Source: Brevundimonas sp. (GTDB taxonomy: Bacteria; Pseudomonadota; Alphaproteobacteria; Caulobacterales; Caulobacteraceae). From it: 64,000 nt of DNA. Position numbers and translations under genes: made by a program. The stretch is taken from the NCBI GenBank assembly GCA_016742215.1, contig JACVCC010000001.1:62001-126000 (forward strand). The letters run 5' to 3'. Below, one piece after another: positions 18,721 through 29,734 of this stretch; the stretch's first letter is position 1; each line of letters begins with the position of its first letter. The notes beneath the pieces were generated by a model. It worked only from the letters and a program-made list of their open reading frames with translations. It did no database searches and was not told the DNA's origin.

Positions 18721-20639
18721 TCCGCCTGGGCCATGGTCATCACATGGGTGATGGCGCCCAGCAGCATGGGCGGGGTGATCGGCTTGGGCACGAAATAGGT
18801 CATGCCCGCAGCGTTGCAGGCGGCGATATCTTCCGGCGCCGTATCGGCCGTCACCGCGATGATCGGCACATGGGCATTGGCCCCGCCACCGGCGCGGATG
18901 CGCTTCGTGGTTTCGCGACCGTCCAGCTCCGGCATGCGGACATCCATGAAGATCAGGTCGAAGGCCTTGGCGTCGCATATCTTCAGCGCAGCCATGCCGT
19001 CCGCCGCCGTGTCGATGTCGCAGCCCAGCGGCTGGAGGATCAGCTGGATGGCGCGGCGGTTGATGTCGTGGTCGTCCACGACCAGCACCCGCATCGGCCG
19101 GTCCTCCTCTTCCCCGGCGTCGTAGGCCGCGGGCTCCTCGGCGACCGCTACCGGCTCGCGCTCGATGGCCGGCGCCGGAACAGGCATGTCTTCCAGCGGC
19201 TGGGGCTCCGCAGCGGCTGGAGCGGGGCGAGCGCCGAGCACGCGGGCGACCGCGTCACGGCTTTCCTGGCTCAGGGCAGTCGACGGCGGGGCGATGACGA
19301 CGCTCTCACCGGGCTGCAAACGAAGGGCGAGCGTGAAGTTTGCGCCTTCGCCTGGACGGCTGCGCGCGGTCAGGCGCCCGCCCATCAGTTCGACCAGCTG
19401 GCGGCTGATCGCAAGGCCCAGTCCGGTGCCGCCGTGGCGGGCGCTGACGCCGTCCTCGGTCTGATCGAAGGGCGTGAACAGACGCGCGACCTGCGCTGCC
19501 GTCATGCCGGGGCCGGTATCGGCGACCTCGATCAGAATGTTGTAGCCGGCGGGCTCTTCGGCCCAGGCATCCAGCCGCAGGGTGATGGCGCCGGTCTCCG
19601 TGAACTTCATCGCGTTCGAGACGAGGTTGTTCAGCACCTGGCGCAAGCGCATCGGGTCGCCGCGCACCGAATCCGGGATGCGGGCGGCGCCTTCGACGCG
19701 CAGCTTCAGCCCCTTGGCGCGCGCGGGCCCTCGCCACAGACGAACGGTCTGGTTCAGCAGGTCGCGAAGATTGAAGTCGACGCTGTCGACCGTCATGTGG
19801 CCGGCTTCCAGCTTGGCGTGATCGAGCAGATCGTCCAGCAGGGCCTTCATCATGAAGCCGGCGTCGCTGATCAGGCGGGCCTGGGCGCGGGCCGAGCCGT
19901 CGGTCGCGTTATGCTCCAGCTCCCCGGCGCCGGTCAGAATGGCGCTGATCGGGGTGCGCAGGTCGTGGCCGATGGCCGCGAGGAAGGCGCTGCGGCTGGC
20001 CATGATGCGTTCGGCGTCGAGCCGCTTCTGGTCGGCTTCCAGCCGAGCCCGGCTTTCGGCGTCGCGGGCTTCATTCATGCGCGCCCATGTCGACAGGCAG
20101 TAGGTGATGAAGACGCCGACGGCGATCGCGGCGGCGGTCACGAAGGCGGTGGAGGCCTCGAACAGGGCCATGAAGACCGGGATCGAAACCAGGTAGAGGA
20201 ATTGCGGCGTGACCGTCAGGGCCAGCACCACCCGTGACTGGGGCGCATTGATCGTCGAGTAGATCGCCCCCGCGGAAAGCAGCATGGCCGCGCACACGCC
20301 GCCCATGGGGCCGCCGACGAGCCACAGGGGAATCGACAGGCTGCCGAAATAGGCGCCGTTGATCAGCAACATGGCCGCGCCGGCCACCTTGCGCACGCCG
20401 CCCAGGCGTTCGGCCTTGCCGCTGATGATCGGGCCGAAGACCCAGAGGTCCAGCGCCTGGATGATGAAATATCCGAGCACCCAGGCGGCGCTGAAGTCCC
20501 AGCCGATCAGCGGGCTGAAGACCAGCGCGCTGGCGGCCGCCATACCGAGCCGCTGCAGCAGCGCCTTGCGCCGCTGGCGGATCGCGACCGTCCAGAGTTG
20601 GGCCTCGGACGTCGGCATGGTGGTGCTGGCGATCGCCAT
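18690..20639 (-). CDS. Hybrid sensor histidine kinase with C-terminal receiver
   Basis: 649 residues. Residues 30-190 hold about six transmembrane helices in a compact sensor. HisKA has FLAAIGHDLRTPISAIL with the phospho-His. The ATPase domain has NLVSNAMKFTETG, DTGPGMT and GGTGLGLAISRQLVELMGG. After a Pro/Glu-rich linker, a receiver begins at MRVLVVDDHDINRR, with the phospho-Asp in LIFMDVRMPELDG. It would relay phosphate through a separate Hpt protein; none is in the window. The stimulus is unknown. No response regulator gene is adjacent. Confidence 0.93.
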   Translation of the reverse strand: MAIASTTMPTSEAQLWTVAIRQRRKALLQRLGMAAASALVFSPLIGWDFSAAWVLGYFIIQALDLWVFGPIISGKAERLGGVRKVAGAAMLLINGAYFGSLSIPLWLVGGPMGGVCAAMLLSAGAIYSTINAPQSRVVLALTVTPQFLYLVSIPVFMALFEASTAFVTAAAIAVGVFITYCLSTWARMNEARDAESRARLEADQKRLDAERIMASRSAFLAAIGHDLRTPISAILTGAGELEHNATDGSARAQARLISDAGFMMKALLDDLLDHAKLEAGHMTVDSVDFNLRDLLNQTVRLWRGPARAKGLKLRVEGAARIPDSVRGDPMRLRQVLNNLVSNAMKFTETGAITLRLDAWAEEPAGYNILIEVADTGPGMTAAQVARLFTPFDQTEDGVSARHGGTGLGLAISRQLVELMGGRLTARSRPGEGANFTLALRLQPGESVVIAPPSTALSQESRDAVARVLGARPAPAAAEPQPLEDMPVPAPAIEREPVAVAEEPAAYDAGEEEDRPMRVLVVDDHDINRRAIQLILQPLGCDIDTAADGMAALKICDAKAFDLIFMDVRMPELDGRETTKRIRAGGGANAHVPIIAVTADTAPEDIAACNAAGMTYFVPKPITPPMLLGAITHVMTMAQADQDEIETAAA

Positions 20640-20707
20640 TCGGCTCCCCGGTGAGTGGGCATGGTTCGCCCTTCTCGCCAGTATCGCGAGGTTGCCCTAA
20701 CGCTCCG

Positions 20708-21745
20708 TCAACGGGCGGTTGCGACGGCTTCTGCGATTGTGGAGAAGCCCTCGGCGCGGGCGCGGGCCGCCAGGTCGCGCTTGATGCGGCCGACCAGTCC
20801 GGGACCCTCGTAGATCAGGGCGGAATAGATCTGGATCGCCGATGCGCCGGCCCGGATCCGTTCCCAGGCGTCCGCGCCGGACTCGATGCCGCCGACGGCG
20901 ATCAGGGGCAGGCGCCCGCCCGAGGCCTCAGCCGCCGCCCTCAGGGCCAGCGCCGCGCGGCTCTTCAGCGGCGCCCCCGACAGGCCGCCGCTCTCGCCCT
21001 TGTCAGCGGAACGTAGCGAGGCCGGACGGTCCAGCGTGGTGTTGGACACGATCAGGGCGTCGATCCGGTGGTCGATCGCGGCCTCGACGATCATGGCCAT
21101 TTCGCCGTCCTCGAGGTCCGGCGCGATCTTCAGGAAGACCGGCGTCGCATCCTTGCCGCGGGCCTCGGCCAGACGGCCCAGCAGGTCGTCCAGCTGCGCC
21201 CGGCCCTGAAGGGCGCGCAGCCCCGGCGTGTTGGGCGAGGAGACGTTGACCGTGACGTAGTCGGCCAGTCCCTTCACCCGCACCAGACCGGCGACATAGT
21301 CCGCGGCCTTGTCCTCGGTGTCCTTGTTGGCCCCCAGATTGGCGCCGACGATCGCGCTTCGGGGGCGGCGCGCCAGCTGGTCGGCGAAGGCGTCCAGACC
21401 CGCGTTGTTGAAGCCCATCCGGTTGATGATCGCCCGGTCTTCGGACAGGCGGAACAGGCGCGGCTTCGGATTGCCCGACTGCGCCTTCGGCGTCACTGAC
21501 CCGCACTCGACAAAGCCGAAGCCGAGACGCGCGAGGCCGTGCAGTGCGACCCCGTTCTTGTCCAGACCGGCCGCCAGCCCGACCGGGTTGGGCATGCGCA
21601 GGCCCGCCACGGTCGTGGCGAGGAGCGGATCATCCGCCGGCGCCGGCGGCAGGGGCGTCCATTGCAGGGCGCGGATCGACAGATTGTGGGCCGTCTCGGG
21701 CTCCAGAGTCCGCAGCAGGGCCGCGCCCAGGTCGGTCAGCCCCAT
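20708..21745 (-). CDS. pyrD: Dihydroorotate dehydrogenase (quinone), class 2
   Basis: 345 residues. The N-terminal helix EPETAHNLSIRALQW is the membrane-associating extension of class 2 enzymes. NPVGLAAGLDKNG, FVECGSVTPKAQSGNPKPRLFRL and VNVSSPNTPGLRALQ (catalytic Ser) are family blocks; the C-terminal FMN-phosphate site is IAVGGIESGADAWERI. It oxidises dihydroorotate to orotate and passes electrons to the quinone pool. It is the last gene of a four-gene operon and overlaps DUF952 by ten bases. Confidence 0.97.
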   Translation of the reverse strand: MGLTDLGAALLRTLEPETAHNLSIRALQWTPLPPAPADDPLLATTVAGLRMPNPVGLAAGLDKNGVALHGLARLGFGFVECGSVTPKAQSGNPKPRLFRLSEDRAIINRMGFNNAGLDAFADQLARRPRSAIVGANLGANKDTEDKAADYVAGLVRVKGLADYVTVNVSSPNTPGLRALQGRAQLDDLLGRLAEARGKDATPVFLKIAPDLEDGEMAMIVEAAIDHRIDALIVSNTTLDRPASLRSADKGESGGLSGAPLKSRAALALRAAAEASGGRLPLIAVGGIESGADAWERIRAGASAIQIYSALIYEGPGLVGRIKRDLAARARAEGFSTIAEAVATAR

Positions 21746-22092
21746 CCGGTCGCTCCATCCTCGAACTGCATCACGCCCGTCGCATCGACGTGCAGCCGAC
21801 GCTCGCTGCGCACGGCGCTGAAGGGCAGGGCCCCGTAGACGTGCGGAAACAGGTCGCCGCCGCGCGACGGCTCGAACTTCAGGGTGTCGCCGAGCACCGA
21901 CAGGTCCACCTCCGCCAGCACCAGGTCCTTGCGGCCGGGGTAGTGTTTGCGCGCCGTCTCGACCAGTTGCGAGCCGGTCGACAGATGGATGAATCCGTCA
22001 GCCAGATCCAGCGCCGAGCCGGCATAGGCGCCCGAGGCGCGCGCGGCCTCCCACTCGGCGAGATCCGCCAGCTTGTATGCGACCAGGCTCAT
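21736..22092 (-). CDS. DUF952 family protein
   Basis: 118 residues with the DUF952 pattern: VAYKLADLAEWEAA, GFIHLSTGSQLVETARKHY and LVLAEVDLSVLGDTLKFEP, then FPHVYGALPFSAV. The family is small, cytoplasmic and of unknown function, with a possible ADP-ribosyltransferase-like or enzyme fold. It often sits beside pyrD in alphaproteobacteria, as here. Its ATG overlaps the sixA stop in an ATGA junction. Confidence 0.9.
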   Translation of the reverse strand: MSLVAYKLADLAEWEAARASGAYAGSALDLADGFIHLSTGSQLVETARKHYPGRKDLVLAEVDLSVLGDTLKFEPSRGGDLFPHVYGALPFSAVRSERRLHVDATGVMQFEDGATGWG

Positions 22093-22592
22093 TCCGCGGT
22101 CAGATCCGCAGGCTGGAGGAAGCCCTCGAACGTCAGCCGTTCGGCCACATCGACCGAGAAGATGGCCGCCGCCCCCGGCGGGAAGCCCCCCGTCATCCGG
22201 TCGACGATGGACGGCGAGGCGGCGCCCTCGATCAGATACTCGACCGCCAGCTGATGCACGCCCGGATTGTGGGCCACGACGATCAGGCAGCCGGCCTCAT
22301 CGGCGGTGTCCTCGACGTAGCGGCGCAGGGTGTCGGCCGAGCCGTTGTAGGTCGCGTCCGGCTGGATCATCTGCACATCGCCCATGGCCTCGTGGACCAG
22401 CTCCCAGGTCTCGCTGGTGCGGGCGGCGGGCGAGACGACGGCGTGGTCGGGACGCAGGCCCCGCTTCGCCAGAGCGCGGCCCATCAGGGCGGCGTCGTCG
22501 CGCCCTCGGGCGGACAGGACCCGGTCCCGGTCACGGCCGGAAGGGGCCGCGCGCTCGGCCTCGGCATGGCGCATCAGGATCAGTCGCTGCAT
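22089..22592 (-). CDS. Histidine phosphatase, SixA type
   Basis: 167 residues. The catalytic motif LMRHAEAERA (RHG-type) is at the start. The second Arg is in VVSPAARTSETW and the second His in IVVAHNPGVHQL, the usual histidine-phosphatase order. The SixA group removes phosphate from phospho-His of Hpt domains, which would fit the two hybrid kinases in this window, but no physical link is shown. It starts eleven bases after the methyltransferase gene. Confidence 0.9.
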   Translation of the reverse strand: MQRLILMRHAEAERAAPSGRDRDRVLSARGRDDAALMGRALAKRGLRPDHAVVSPAARTSETWELVHEAMGDVQMIQPDATYNGSADTLRRYVEDTADEAGCLIVVAHNPGVHQLAVEYLIEGAASPSIVDRMTGGFPPGAAAIFSVDVAERLTFEGFLQPADLTAE

Positions 22593-22603
22593 GGCCCGCC
22601 CCT

Positions 22604-23365
22604 TTAGGGCCGTTCGCGCCGACTGGCCAGATCACGGCTGACGCGACCGGCGGGCTGGGGCTTCAGGGCCGGCAGGGGCGACAGGGCCTGCACCGTGGCG
22701 CCGGCTCCGCCCTGGATGCGGGCATAGGCCTGTCGCGTGGCCTCGAGCAGGATCACACCCGCCGCGCCCGGCATGATCCGGCGGCCGACCTGCTCCAGCC
22801 CGTCCGCCATCGGCAACATCGGTCCCCACGGCGGGACGTAGAGGGTCTGCGACCACGCTGTCGGCTCAAGCCCCGCCTCGCGCACCAGCCGTTCCAGCTG
22901 GCGTCGGGTGAAGGGGCGGCCGTGGCCGAAGGGCGTGTTCTCCGATCGTGCCCACAGGCCGCCTCGCGCGGCGGCGACGAGGATGATCCGTCCGGCCGGC
23001 GCCAGGGCCCTGACGGCCTCCAGCATCAGCGCCTGGGCGTCGTCCGCCTCCTCCAGCGCATGGACCAGAAGGATGCGATCGAACGAGCCGGCGGCGAAGG
23101 GCAGGCGGCGGTCGTCGACCAGCAGGGTCCGGTTTCGGCCCACCAGAGGCCACTGCTCGACGCCCTGTCCGCCGGGCATGGCGGCGACGATCCGACGCGC
23201 GCCGACGAAGGCCTCCAGCCACGGCGTCGCATAGCCCAGTCCAAGCACGTCGCAGTTCGAGGCCTCGCCCCAGGCGTCCTCCAGCCGGCGCGCCAGCATC
23301 CGCCGCGCGGTCGCCCCGGCGGGTTCGCCGTAGAAAATCCTCAGGTCGTCGATGCTGCGGCGCAT
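22604..23365 (-). CDS. Class I SAM-dependent methyltransferase
   Basis: 253 residues from the ATG of MRRSIDDLRIFYG; the longer frame runs opposite gloB and is rejected. The SAM-binding region has DVLGLGYATPWLEAF (motif I), then LLVDDRRLPFAAGSFDRILLVHALEE (motifs II-III in part) and LAPAGRIILVAAARGGLW. This resembles UbiE/type 11 methyltransferases. Its substrate is unknown. It heads the operon with sixA, DUF952 and pyrD and is divergent from gloB over a 45-base gap. Confidence 0.87.
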   Translation of the reverse strand: MRRSIDDLRIFYGEPAGATARRMLARRLEDAWGEASNCDVLGLGYATPWLEAFVGARRIVAAMPGGQGVEQWPLVGRNRTLLVDDRRLPFAAGSFDRILLVHALEEADDAQALMLEAVRALAPAGRIILVAAARGGLWARSENTPFGHGRPFTRRQLERLVREAGLEPTAWSQTLYVPPWGPMLPMADGLEQVGRRIMPGAAGVILLEATRQAYARIQGGAGATVQALSPLPALKPQPAGRVSRDLASRRERP

Positions 23366-23410
23366 GGGGCCAGCATAGACCCCGCCGGGCGCCGCTGCCA
23401 GAATGTCGGC

Positions 23411-24139
23411 ATGACCCTCGACGTCCGCCTGTTCCCGTGCCTGAACGACAACTACGGCTTTCTGGTCCGCGACGGCGCGACCGGCGCGGTCGCCGCGATC
23501 GACACCCCGGACGCCGACGCCATTCTCGCCGATCTGGAGCGATCGGGCTGGGGGCGGCTGGACCTGATCCTGAACACCCACTGGCACCCGGATCATACGC
23601 AAGGGAACGCCGCCCTGAAGGCCGCCCACGGCTGCGAGATCGTGGGGCCGGAGGAGGTCCGCCGCGCCGCGCCGCTGGATCGGGTGGTGAAGGGCGGAGA
23701 CACAGTCATGCTGGGCGAGACGGCCCTCGAGGTCACCGACGCGCCGGGGCACACCCTGGGGCACATCGTCTATCGCTCGGTCGCGGACGCCCAGGCCTTC
23801 GTCGGCGACGTGATGTTCGTGCTGGGCTGCGGCCGCCTGTTCGAGGGTACGCCTGAGCAGATGTGGACCAGCCTGCAGACCCTCGCCTCATGGCCTGATG
23901 AGACGGTCATCTGGTGCGCCCACGAGTACACTTCCTCCAACGCCCGCTTCGCCCTCAGCGTCGATGATCGGGAAGAGACGGCGGCGCGGGCGGCCGAGAT
24001 CTTCGCCCTGCGCGAACGCGGCGAGCCGACCGTGCCGACCACCATCGGGTCCGAGAAACGGTTCAACCCGTTCGTCCGCGCGCCGGATGCCGAAACCTTC
24101 GCCGGCCTCAGGGCGGGGAAGGACAGCTTCGCCGGTTAG
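23411..24139 (+). CDS. gloB: Hydroxyacylglutathione hydrolase (glyoxalase II)
   Basis: 242 residues from ATG. The metallo-beta-lactamase motif is THWHPDHTQGN (HxHxDH). Further ligands lie in APGHTLGHIVY, FVGDVMFVLGCGRLFEG and CAHEYTSSNARF. The last two are specific for glyoxalase II. The enzyme hydrolyses S-lactoylglutathione to lactate and glutathione and agrees with the presence of glutathione synthesis (gshA here). Its 3' end overlaps the convergent gene by four bases. An apparent longer frame to 22073 is antisense to other genes. Confidence 0.96.
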   Translation: MTLDVRLFPCLNDNYGFLVRDGATGAVAAIDTPDADAILADLERSGWGRLDLILNTHWHPDHTQGNAALKAAHGCEIVGPEEVRRAAPLDRVVKGGDTVMLGETALEVTDAPGHTLGHIVYRSVADAQAFVGDVMFVLGCGRLFEGTPEQMWTSLQTLASWPDETVIWCAHEYTSSNARFALSVDDREETAARAAEIFALRERGEPTVPTTIGSEKRFNPFVRAPDAETFAGLRAGKDSFAG

Positions 24140-24939
24140 CGGCGGGGCGCGTCCTGAACGAGGAAGGCGCGGATCACACGCGCTGAGGACGGGCGGCCCG
24201 CAACTCCCTGGTCCGGCGCCACGACAATCCGCAGGTCGCCGCGCGAGTAGGAAACCGAGGACCGGCCCCCCTCCACGATCACGATCCGTCGCAGTTGCGA
24301 CAGGGTCGACCGGCTGGTGGGCGATCGGGCGATCCGCATCACGGCGTCGGTGGCGAGAATCAGGGCTTCCACCGTCAGCCCCTCGGCGTCCTGCCCGGTT
24401 TCGATGTTGATCTCAATCAGGCGGCCCAGGGCGCTGCTGAGCATGGCGCTGCGCCGGGTCATAAGGTGGAACAGCTGGGCCGGTCCCAGGGTCGGCGGTG
24501 CAAGCGTGCTGCCCTCGCCCGCGAACGACACCGGCGATCCGCCCGGCGTGCGAGTGGTGTAGACGGTGATGCCGCCGCCCGGGGTCACGCGCAGGATCTG
24601 CTGGCCGGCGTCATTGCGATAGATGACGTCGCCGCGCGGCGCCGCGGTCGGGCGCAGCACCCAGGTCTCATCGCGGCGGTCGAAGCGCAGCAGGGGGCGC
24701 TGACCGGACCGGTCCAGCGTGAAGGCCTCGCCTGAATCCGACACATAGCGGCCCGGCGCGGGCAGGGCGGTCGAGCCGCCGCCGCGGTTGCGCAGGGCCT
24801 GGCTCTGCTCGGCCTGGGCATTGCCCCGGTCCTGGATCGAGAAGTCGGACGCAAGCGACGGGGAGGCCCCCGCAATGGCGATCGCCATCGCGGCCGGAAG
24901 CGGCCTCAGCGCCGTCCTGACCCTCGCCTTCAAATTCAT
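24136..24939 (-). CDS. Exported protein, probably DUF4908
   Basis: 267 residues. A signal peptide covers about 1-31 (LPAAMAIAIAGASPSLAS). The mature protein is Arg-rich with beta-like repeats (FTLDRSGQRPLLRFDRRDETWVL, then YRNDAGQQILRVTPGGGITVYT). From memory it resembles DUF4908, a family known mainly in Caulobacterales and relatives; a database search is needed to confirm. No catalytic motif was seen. It lies 48 bases after phbB on the same strand. Confidence 0.65.
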   Translation of the reverse strand: MNLKARVRTALRPLPAAMAIAIAGASPSLASDFSIQDRGNAQAEQSQALRNRGGGSTALPAPGRYVSDSGEAFTLDRSGQRPLLRFDRRDETWVLRPTAAPRGDVIYRNDAGQQILRVTPGGGITVYTTRTPGGSPVSFAGEGSTLAPPTLGPAQLFHLMTRRSAMLSSALGRLIEINIETGQDAEGLTVEALILATDAVMRIARSPTSRSTLSQLRRIVIVEGGRSSVSYSRGDLRIVVAPDQGVAGRPSSARVIRAFLVQDAPRR

Positions 24940-24987
24940 GGAACGACAGGTGGAATCGTCACGCGGCGGATTTTGGGCGGGGCCGTG

Positions 24988-25713
24988 TCAGCCGACCAGA
25001 TACTGACCACCGTTCAGCGACAGGGTGCAGCCTGTGACATATCCGGCACGCTCACCGGCCAGCCAGGACACCATGTCGGCGATTTCCTCGCCTTTTCCGA
25101 GTCTTCCGACCGGGATCTGGGCCACGATACCGGCCAGAACCTTCTCGTCCATCGCGCCCACCATCTCGGTATCGATATAGCCGGGAGCGATGCAGTTCAC
25201 CGTCACGCCCTTGCGCGCATTCTCCAGCGCCAGCGCCTTGGTGAAGCCGATCATGCCGGCCTTGGCGGCCGAATAGTTGGTCTGGCCGATCTGGCCCTTC
25301 TGGCCGTTGATCGAGGAGATGTTGATGATCCGGCCGTGGCCGCGGTCGCGCATGCCGTTGATCACCTGCCGTGTCATGTTGAACACGCTGTCCATGTTGA
25401 CCCGGATCACGTCGGACCACTGGTCGGCGCTCATCTTGTGGAAGAAGCCGTCGCGAGTGATGCCGGCGTTGTTCACCAGCACGTCGATCGGGCCCAGCTC
25501 GGCCTCGACATCGGCCACGGCGCGGGCGCAGTCCTCATAGGAGCCGACATTGCCCTTGACCACCATGACGCCCAGCTCGCGGGCGGTCGCTTCCGCCGCC
25601 TCGGTGTTGCCCGAGTATCCGGCGGCGACCTTGAAGCCGTCCTCCTTCAACCTCTGGACGATCGCCTTGCCGATACCGCGAGTACCGCCGGTCACCAGTG
25701 CGACGCGAGCCAT
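24988..25713 (-). CDS. phbB: Acetoacetyl-CoA reductase (short-chain dehydrogenase)
   Basis: 241 residues. The cofactor loop is TGGTRGIGKAIVQRL. The catalytic Ser and Tyr-Lys are in INISSINGQKGQIGQTNYSAAKAG, and the C-terminal end is the family's GGQYLVG. Length and the GQ(T)NYSAAKAG sequence are those of PhbB, which reduces acetoacetyl-CoA to 3-hydroxybutyryl-CoA with NADPH for polyhydroxybutyrate. FabG is the alternative, but the QKGQ.GQTNY block favours PhbB. PhbA and PhbC are not adjacent. Confidence 0.93.
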   Translation of the reverse strand: MARVALVTGGTRGIGKAIVQRLKEDGFKVAAGYSGNTEAAEATARELGVMVVKGNVGSYEDCARAVADVEAELGPIDVLVNNAGITRDGFFHKMSADQWSDVIRVNMDSVFNMTRQVINGMRDRGHGRIINISSINGQKGQIGQTNYSAAKAGMIGFTKALALENARKGVTVNCIAPGYIDTEMVGAMDEKVLAGIVAQIPVGRLGKGEEIADMVSWLAGERAGYVTGCTLSLNGGQYLVG

Positions 25714-25802
25714 GAGCGTTTCCTTGTCCTGACGGCCCCGTCTTGGCGCGGAGCCCTGTACGAGATGTAGCCGGTGAACACGCGGGGGTCGAGGGTCGCG
25801 CG

Positions 25803-26552
25803 TCAGCCCAGCTTTTCAATCAGCGCCATGGCCGCTGCAGGGTTCCGCACCTTCGCCCCGGCGATGAAATAGGCGAAGACGTCACCGCGCTTCGCCCAGT
25901 CGCGGGTCTGTTTCGCGATCCCGTCCAGCTCGGCCGGGGTCATGCCGGTCGGCTCGTCGGGCTTCGACGACATCATGCGGGCGTAGGTGAAGTCGGCGGT
26001 CGGCTGGTCGATCCTCGGCCATTCCGGCGCCTCGTCGTCCTCGGCGAACACGATGGCGCAGCCGTATTTCGCCGCCAGATCGTAGAACTGCTGGGTGTCG
26101 AAGGTCGGGCTGCGGACCTCCAGCGCGTGGCGCAGGCGCACGCCGTCCTTCTCTTTGGGCAACAGCTTCAGGAAGCCCTCGAAATCGACCGGGTCGAACT
26201 TCTTGGTGGCCATGAACTGCCAGTTGATCGGCCCCAGCTTGTCGCCCAGCGCCGTCAGCCCCTGATCGAGGAAGCGGCCGATGCTCTCGCCGCCCTCGGC
26301 CAGAACCTTGCGATTGGAGCAGAACCGGCTGGCCTTCACTGCGAAGACGAAGTCGTCCGGCGTCTCGTCGCGCCACTTCATCCAGGTGTCGATCTTGAAG
26401 CCGGAATAGTAGGTGCCGTTGATCTCGATCGAGGTCAGTTTCGAGCTGGCGTACTCCAGCTCCTTCTTCTGGCTCAGCTTGTCCGGATAGAAGGTCCCGC
26501 GCCACGGCTCGAAGGTCCAGCCGCCGATGCCGACGCGAATGGTTCCGGTCAT
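25803..26552 (-). CDS. DUF72 family protein
   Basis: 249 residues from ATG (MTGTIRVGIGGWTFEPWRG). The family pattern is clear: GIGGWTFEPWRGTFYP, SIEINGTYYSGF, FAVKASRFC and LLPKEKDGVRLRHALEVR. DUF72 proteins are TIM-barrel-like (YecE) and of unknown function. The ATG is preceded by GGGAGTA at a usual distance; an in-frame upstream extension of 17 codons is less likely. It shares its strand with the kinase upstream, 64 bases away. Confidence 0.9.
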   Translation of the reverse strand: MTGTIRVGIGGWTFEPWRGTFYPDKLSQKKELEYASSKLTSIEINGTYYSGFKIDTWMKWRDETPDDFVFAVKASRFCSNRKVLAEGGESIGRFLDQGLTALGDKLGPINWQFMATKKFDPVDFEGFLKLLPKEKDGVRLRHALEVRSPTFDTQQFYDLAAKYGCAIVFAEDDEAPEWPRIDQPTADFTYARMMSSKPDEPTGMTPAELDGIAKQTRDWAKRGDVFAYFIAGAKVRNPAAAMALIEKLG

Positions 26553-26616
26553 GAGATACTCCCTGTCGCCCAAGGAGGTAGGCCGCCCGCCGCGACCCGG
26601 CAAGCGGAAGTCGGAC

Positions 26617-28215
<1,599 letters not shown>

Positions 28216-28267
28216 CCAACCCCCCGACGCACTCAGACGGAACGATCTAGACTTGTACTGTTAAGGT

Positions 28268-28288
28268 CGCATTGCGGTAATGCGTTTT
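28268..28288 (-). terminator. Possible hairpin between gshA and the PAS kinase
   Basis: CGCATT/AATGCG arms around a five-base loop. On the plus strand TTTT follows. On the minus strand, the relevant one, the trailing bases are ACCTTAAC, a poor T-run. Low support. Confidence 0.25.
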
Positions 28289-28294
28289 CCACCG

Positions 28295-29659
28295 TCAGTA
28301 GGCGAAGTCTCGGTACAGCCGGGTAAGGTCGCCCTGCCATTCGCCGTTATAGAGCTCAAGCAGACGCTCTGCGGGCGTGACGCCGCTGTCGGCGATGTCC
28401 TCGAGCTCGGACAGATAGCCCCGCTCGTCGACCATGCCGCCCGAGAATCGGGCGCGGTTCTTCAGGCCCTGCCTGGCGATTTCGATCAGGTCGACGGCCA
28501 CCTCGCGCACGGTGCGGCCGGCCACCTCGGCCTTCAGGCCCAGACGGGTCACGTCGCGACGCAGACGCTCGTGATCCTCGATGGCCCAGTCCTTGACCAG
28601 ATCCCAGGCGGCCGCCTGCGACGGCGCGTCATACAGAATGCCCGCCCAGAACGCCTGGAGCGCACAGATCCGGCTCCACGGGCCCCCGTCGGCGCCGCGC
28701 ATCTCCAGGTACTGCTTCAGCCGCACCTCGGGGAACAGGGTGGTCAGATGATCGCCCCAGTCCTTGAGCGTCGCGCGATCGCCCGGCAGGACGTCATCGA
28801 AGCCGTCCGTCATGAACTGGCGGAACGAGCGTCCCGACAGGTCGACATAGGCGTCGCCGCGCTTGGCGAAATACATCGGTACGTCCAGCGCATAGTCGGC
28901 GTAGCGCTCGAAGCCGAAGCCGTCCCGGAAGACGAAGTCCAGCATCCCGGTGCGGTCCGGATCGGTGTCGGTCCAGACATTGGCCCGGGCGGTCAGGAAG
29001 CCGTTCGGCTTGCCCTCGGTGAAGGGCGAGTTGGCGAACAGGGCGGTGGCGATCGGCTGCAGCGCCAGCGACACGCGGAACTTGGCCACCATGTCGGCCT
29101 CGGACTCGAAGTCCAGGTTCGACTGGATGGTGCAGGTGCGCAGCATCATGTCCAGGCCCAGCGAGCCCTTCTTCGGCATGTAGGACCGCATGATGACATA
29201 GCGGCCCTTGGGCATGACCGGGACGTCCTCGCGCGCCCACATCGGGTCGAAGCCGGTCCCGAGGAAGCCGAGGTTCAGCTGGTCGGCGACCTGCTTGACC
29301 TCCATCAGGTGCTGGCCGGTCTCGTTGCAGATCTCGTGGACGTCCTTCAGCGGCGCGCCCGACAGCTCGAACTGGCCGCCCGGCTCCAGGCTGATCGACG
29401 AGGTCAGGCCGTCGGCGTTGGTGCGCTCCAGGGCGATGACGTGGCCGGCTTCCTCGACCGGCTTCCAGCCGAAGCGCGTCAGGCCGTCCAGCATCGCCTT
29501 GATGCCGTTGGGACCCTCATAGGCCGGGCGGCGCAGGGTCGAGCGGTCGAAGCCGAACTTCTCGTGCTCGGCGCCGATGCGCCACTGATCGCGCGGCTTC
29601 ATGCCTTTCGACATGGCGCCGATCAGTTGGTCCCGGGTCAGCGGCTCGTGGTCGGCCAT
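28295..29659 (-). CDS. gshA: Glutamate-cysteine ligase, plant/alphaproteobacterial type
   Basis: 454 residues, the usual length for this branch. Diagnostic stretches are WRIGAEHEKFGF, YEGPNGIKAML, SISLEPGGQFELSG, GLDMMLRTCTIQSNLDFE and QYLEMRGADGGPW, shared with plant GSH1 and alphaproteobacterial GshA (GCS2 superfamily). It joins glutamate and cysteine with ATP in the first step of glutathione synthesis. The ATG is well placed. It lies downstream of rsmE on the same strand with a 75-base gap. Confidence 0.95.
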   Translation of the reverse strand: MADHEPLTRDQLIGAMSKGMKPRDQWRIGAEHEKFGFDRSTLRRPAYEGPNGIKAMLDGLTRFGWKPVEEAGHVIALERTNADGLTSSISLEPGGQFELSGAPLKDVHEICNETGQHLMEVKQVADQLNLGFLGTGFDPMWAREDVPVMPKGRYVIMRSYMPKKGSLGLDMMLRTCTIQSNLDFESEADMVAKFRVSLALQPIATALFANSPFTEGKPNGFLTARANVWTDTDPDRTGMLDFVFRDGFGFERYADYALDVPMYFAKRGDAYVDLSGRSFRQFMTDGFDDVLPGDRATLKDWGDHLTTLFPEVRLKQYLEMRGADGGPWSRICALQAFWAGILYDAPSQAAAWDLVKDWAIEDHERLRRDVTRLGLKAEVAGRTVREVAVDLIEIARQGLKNRARFSGGMVDERGYLSELEDIADSGVTPAERLLELYNGEWQGDLTRLYRDFAY

Positions 29660-29734
29660 GTGCGGTCTTCGCCCCTTGTGTTGCGGCTAGATGGGCGACC
29701 GGAAGGCGCCGCTCAAGGGGTATGTTTCTTTCCG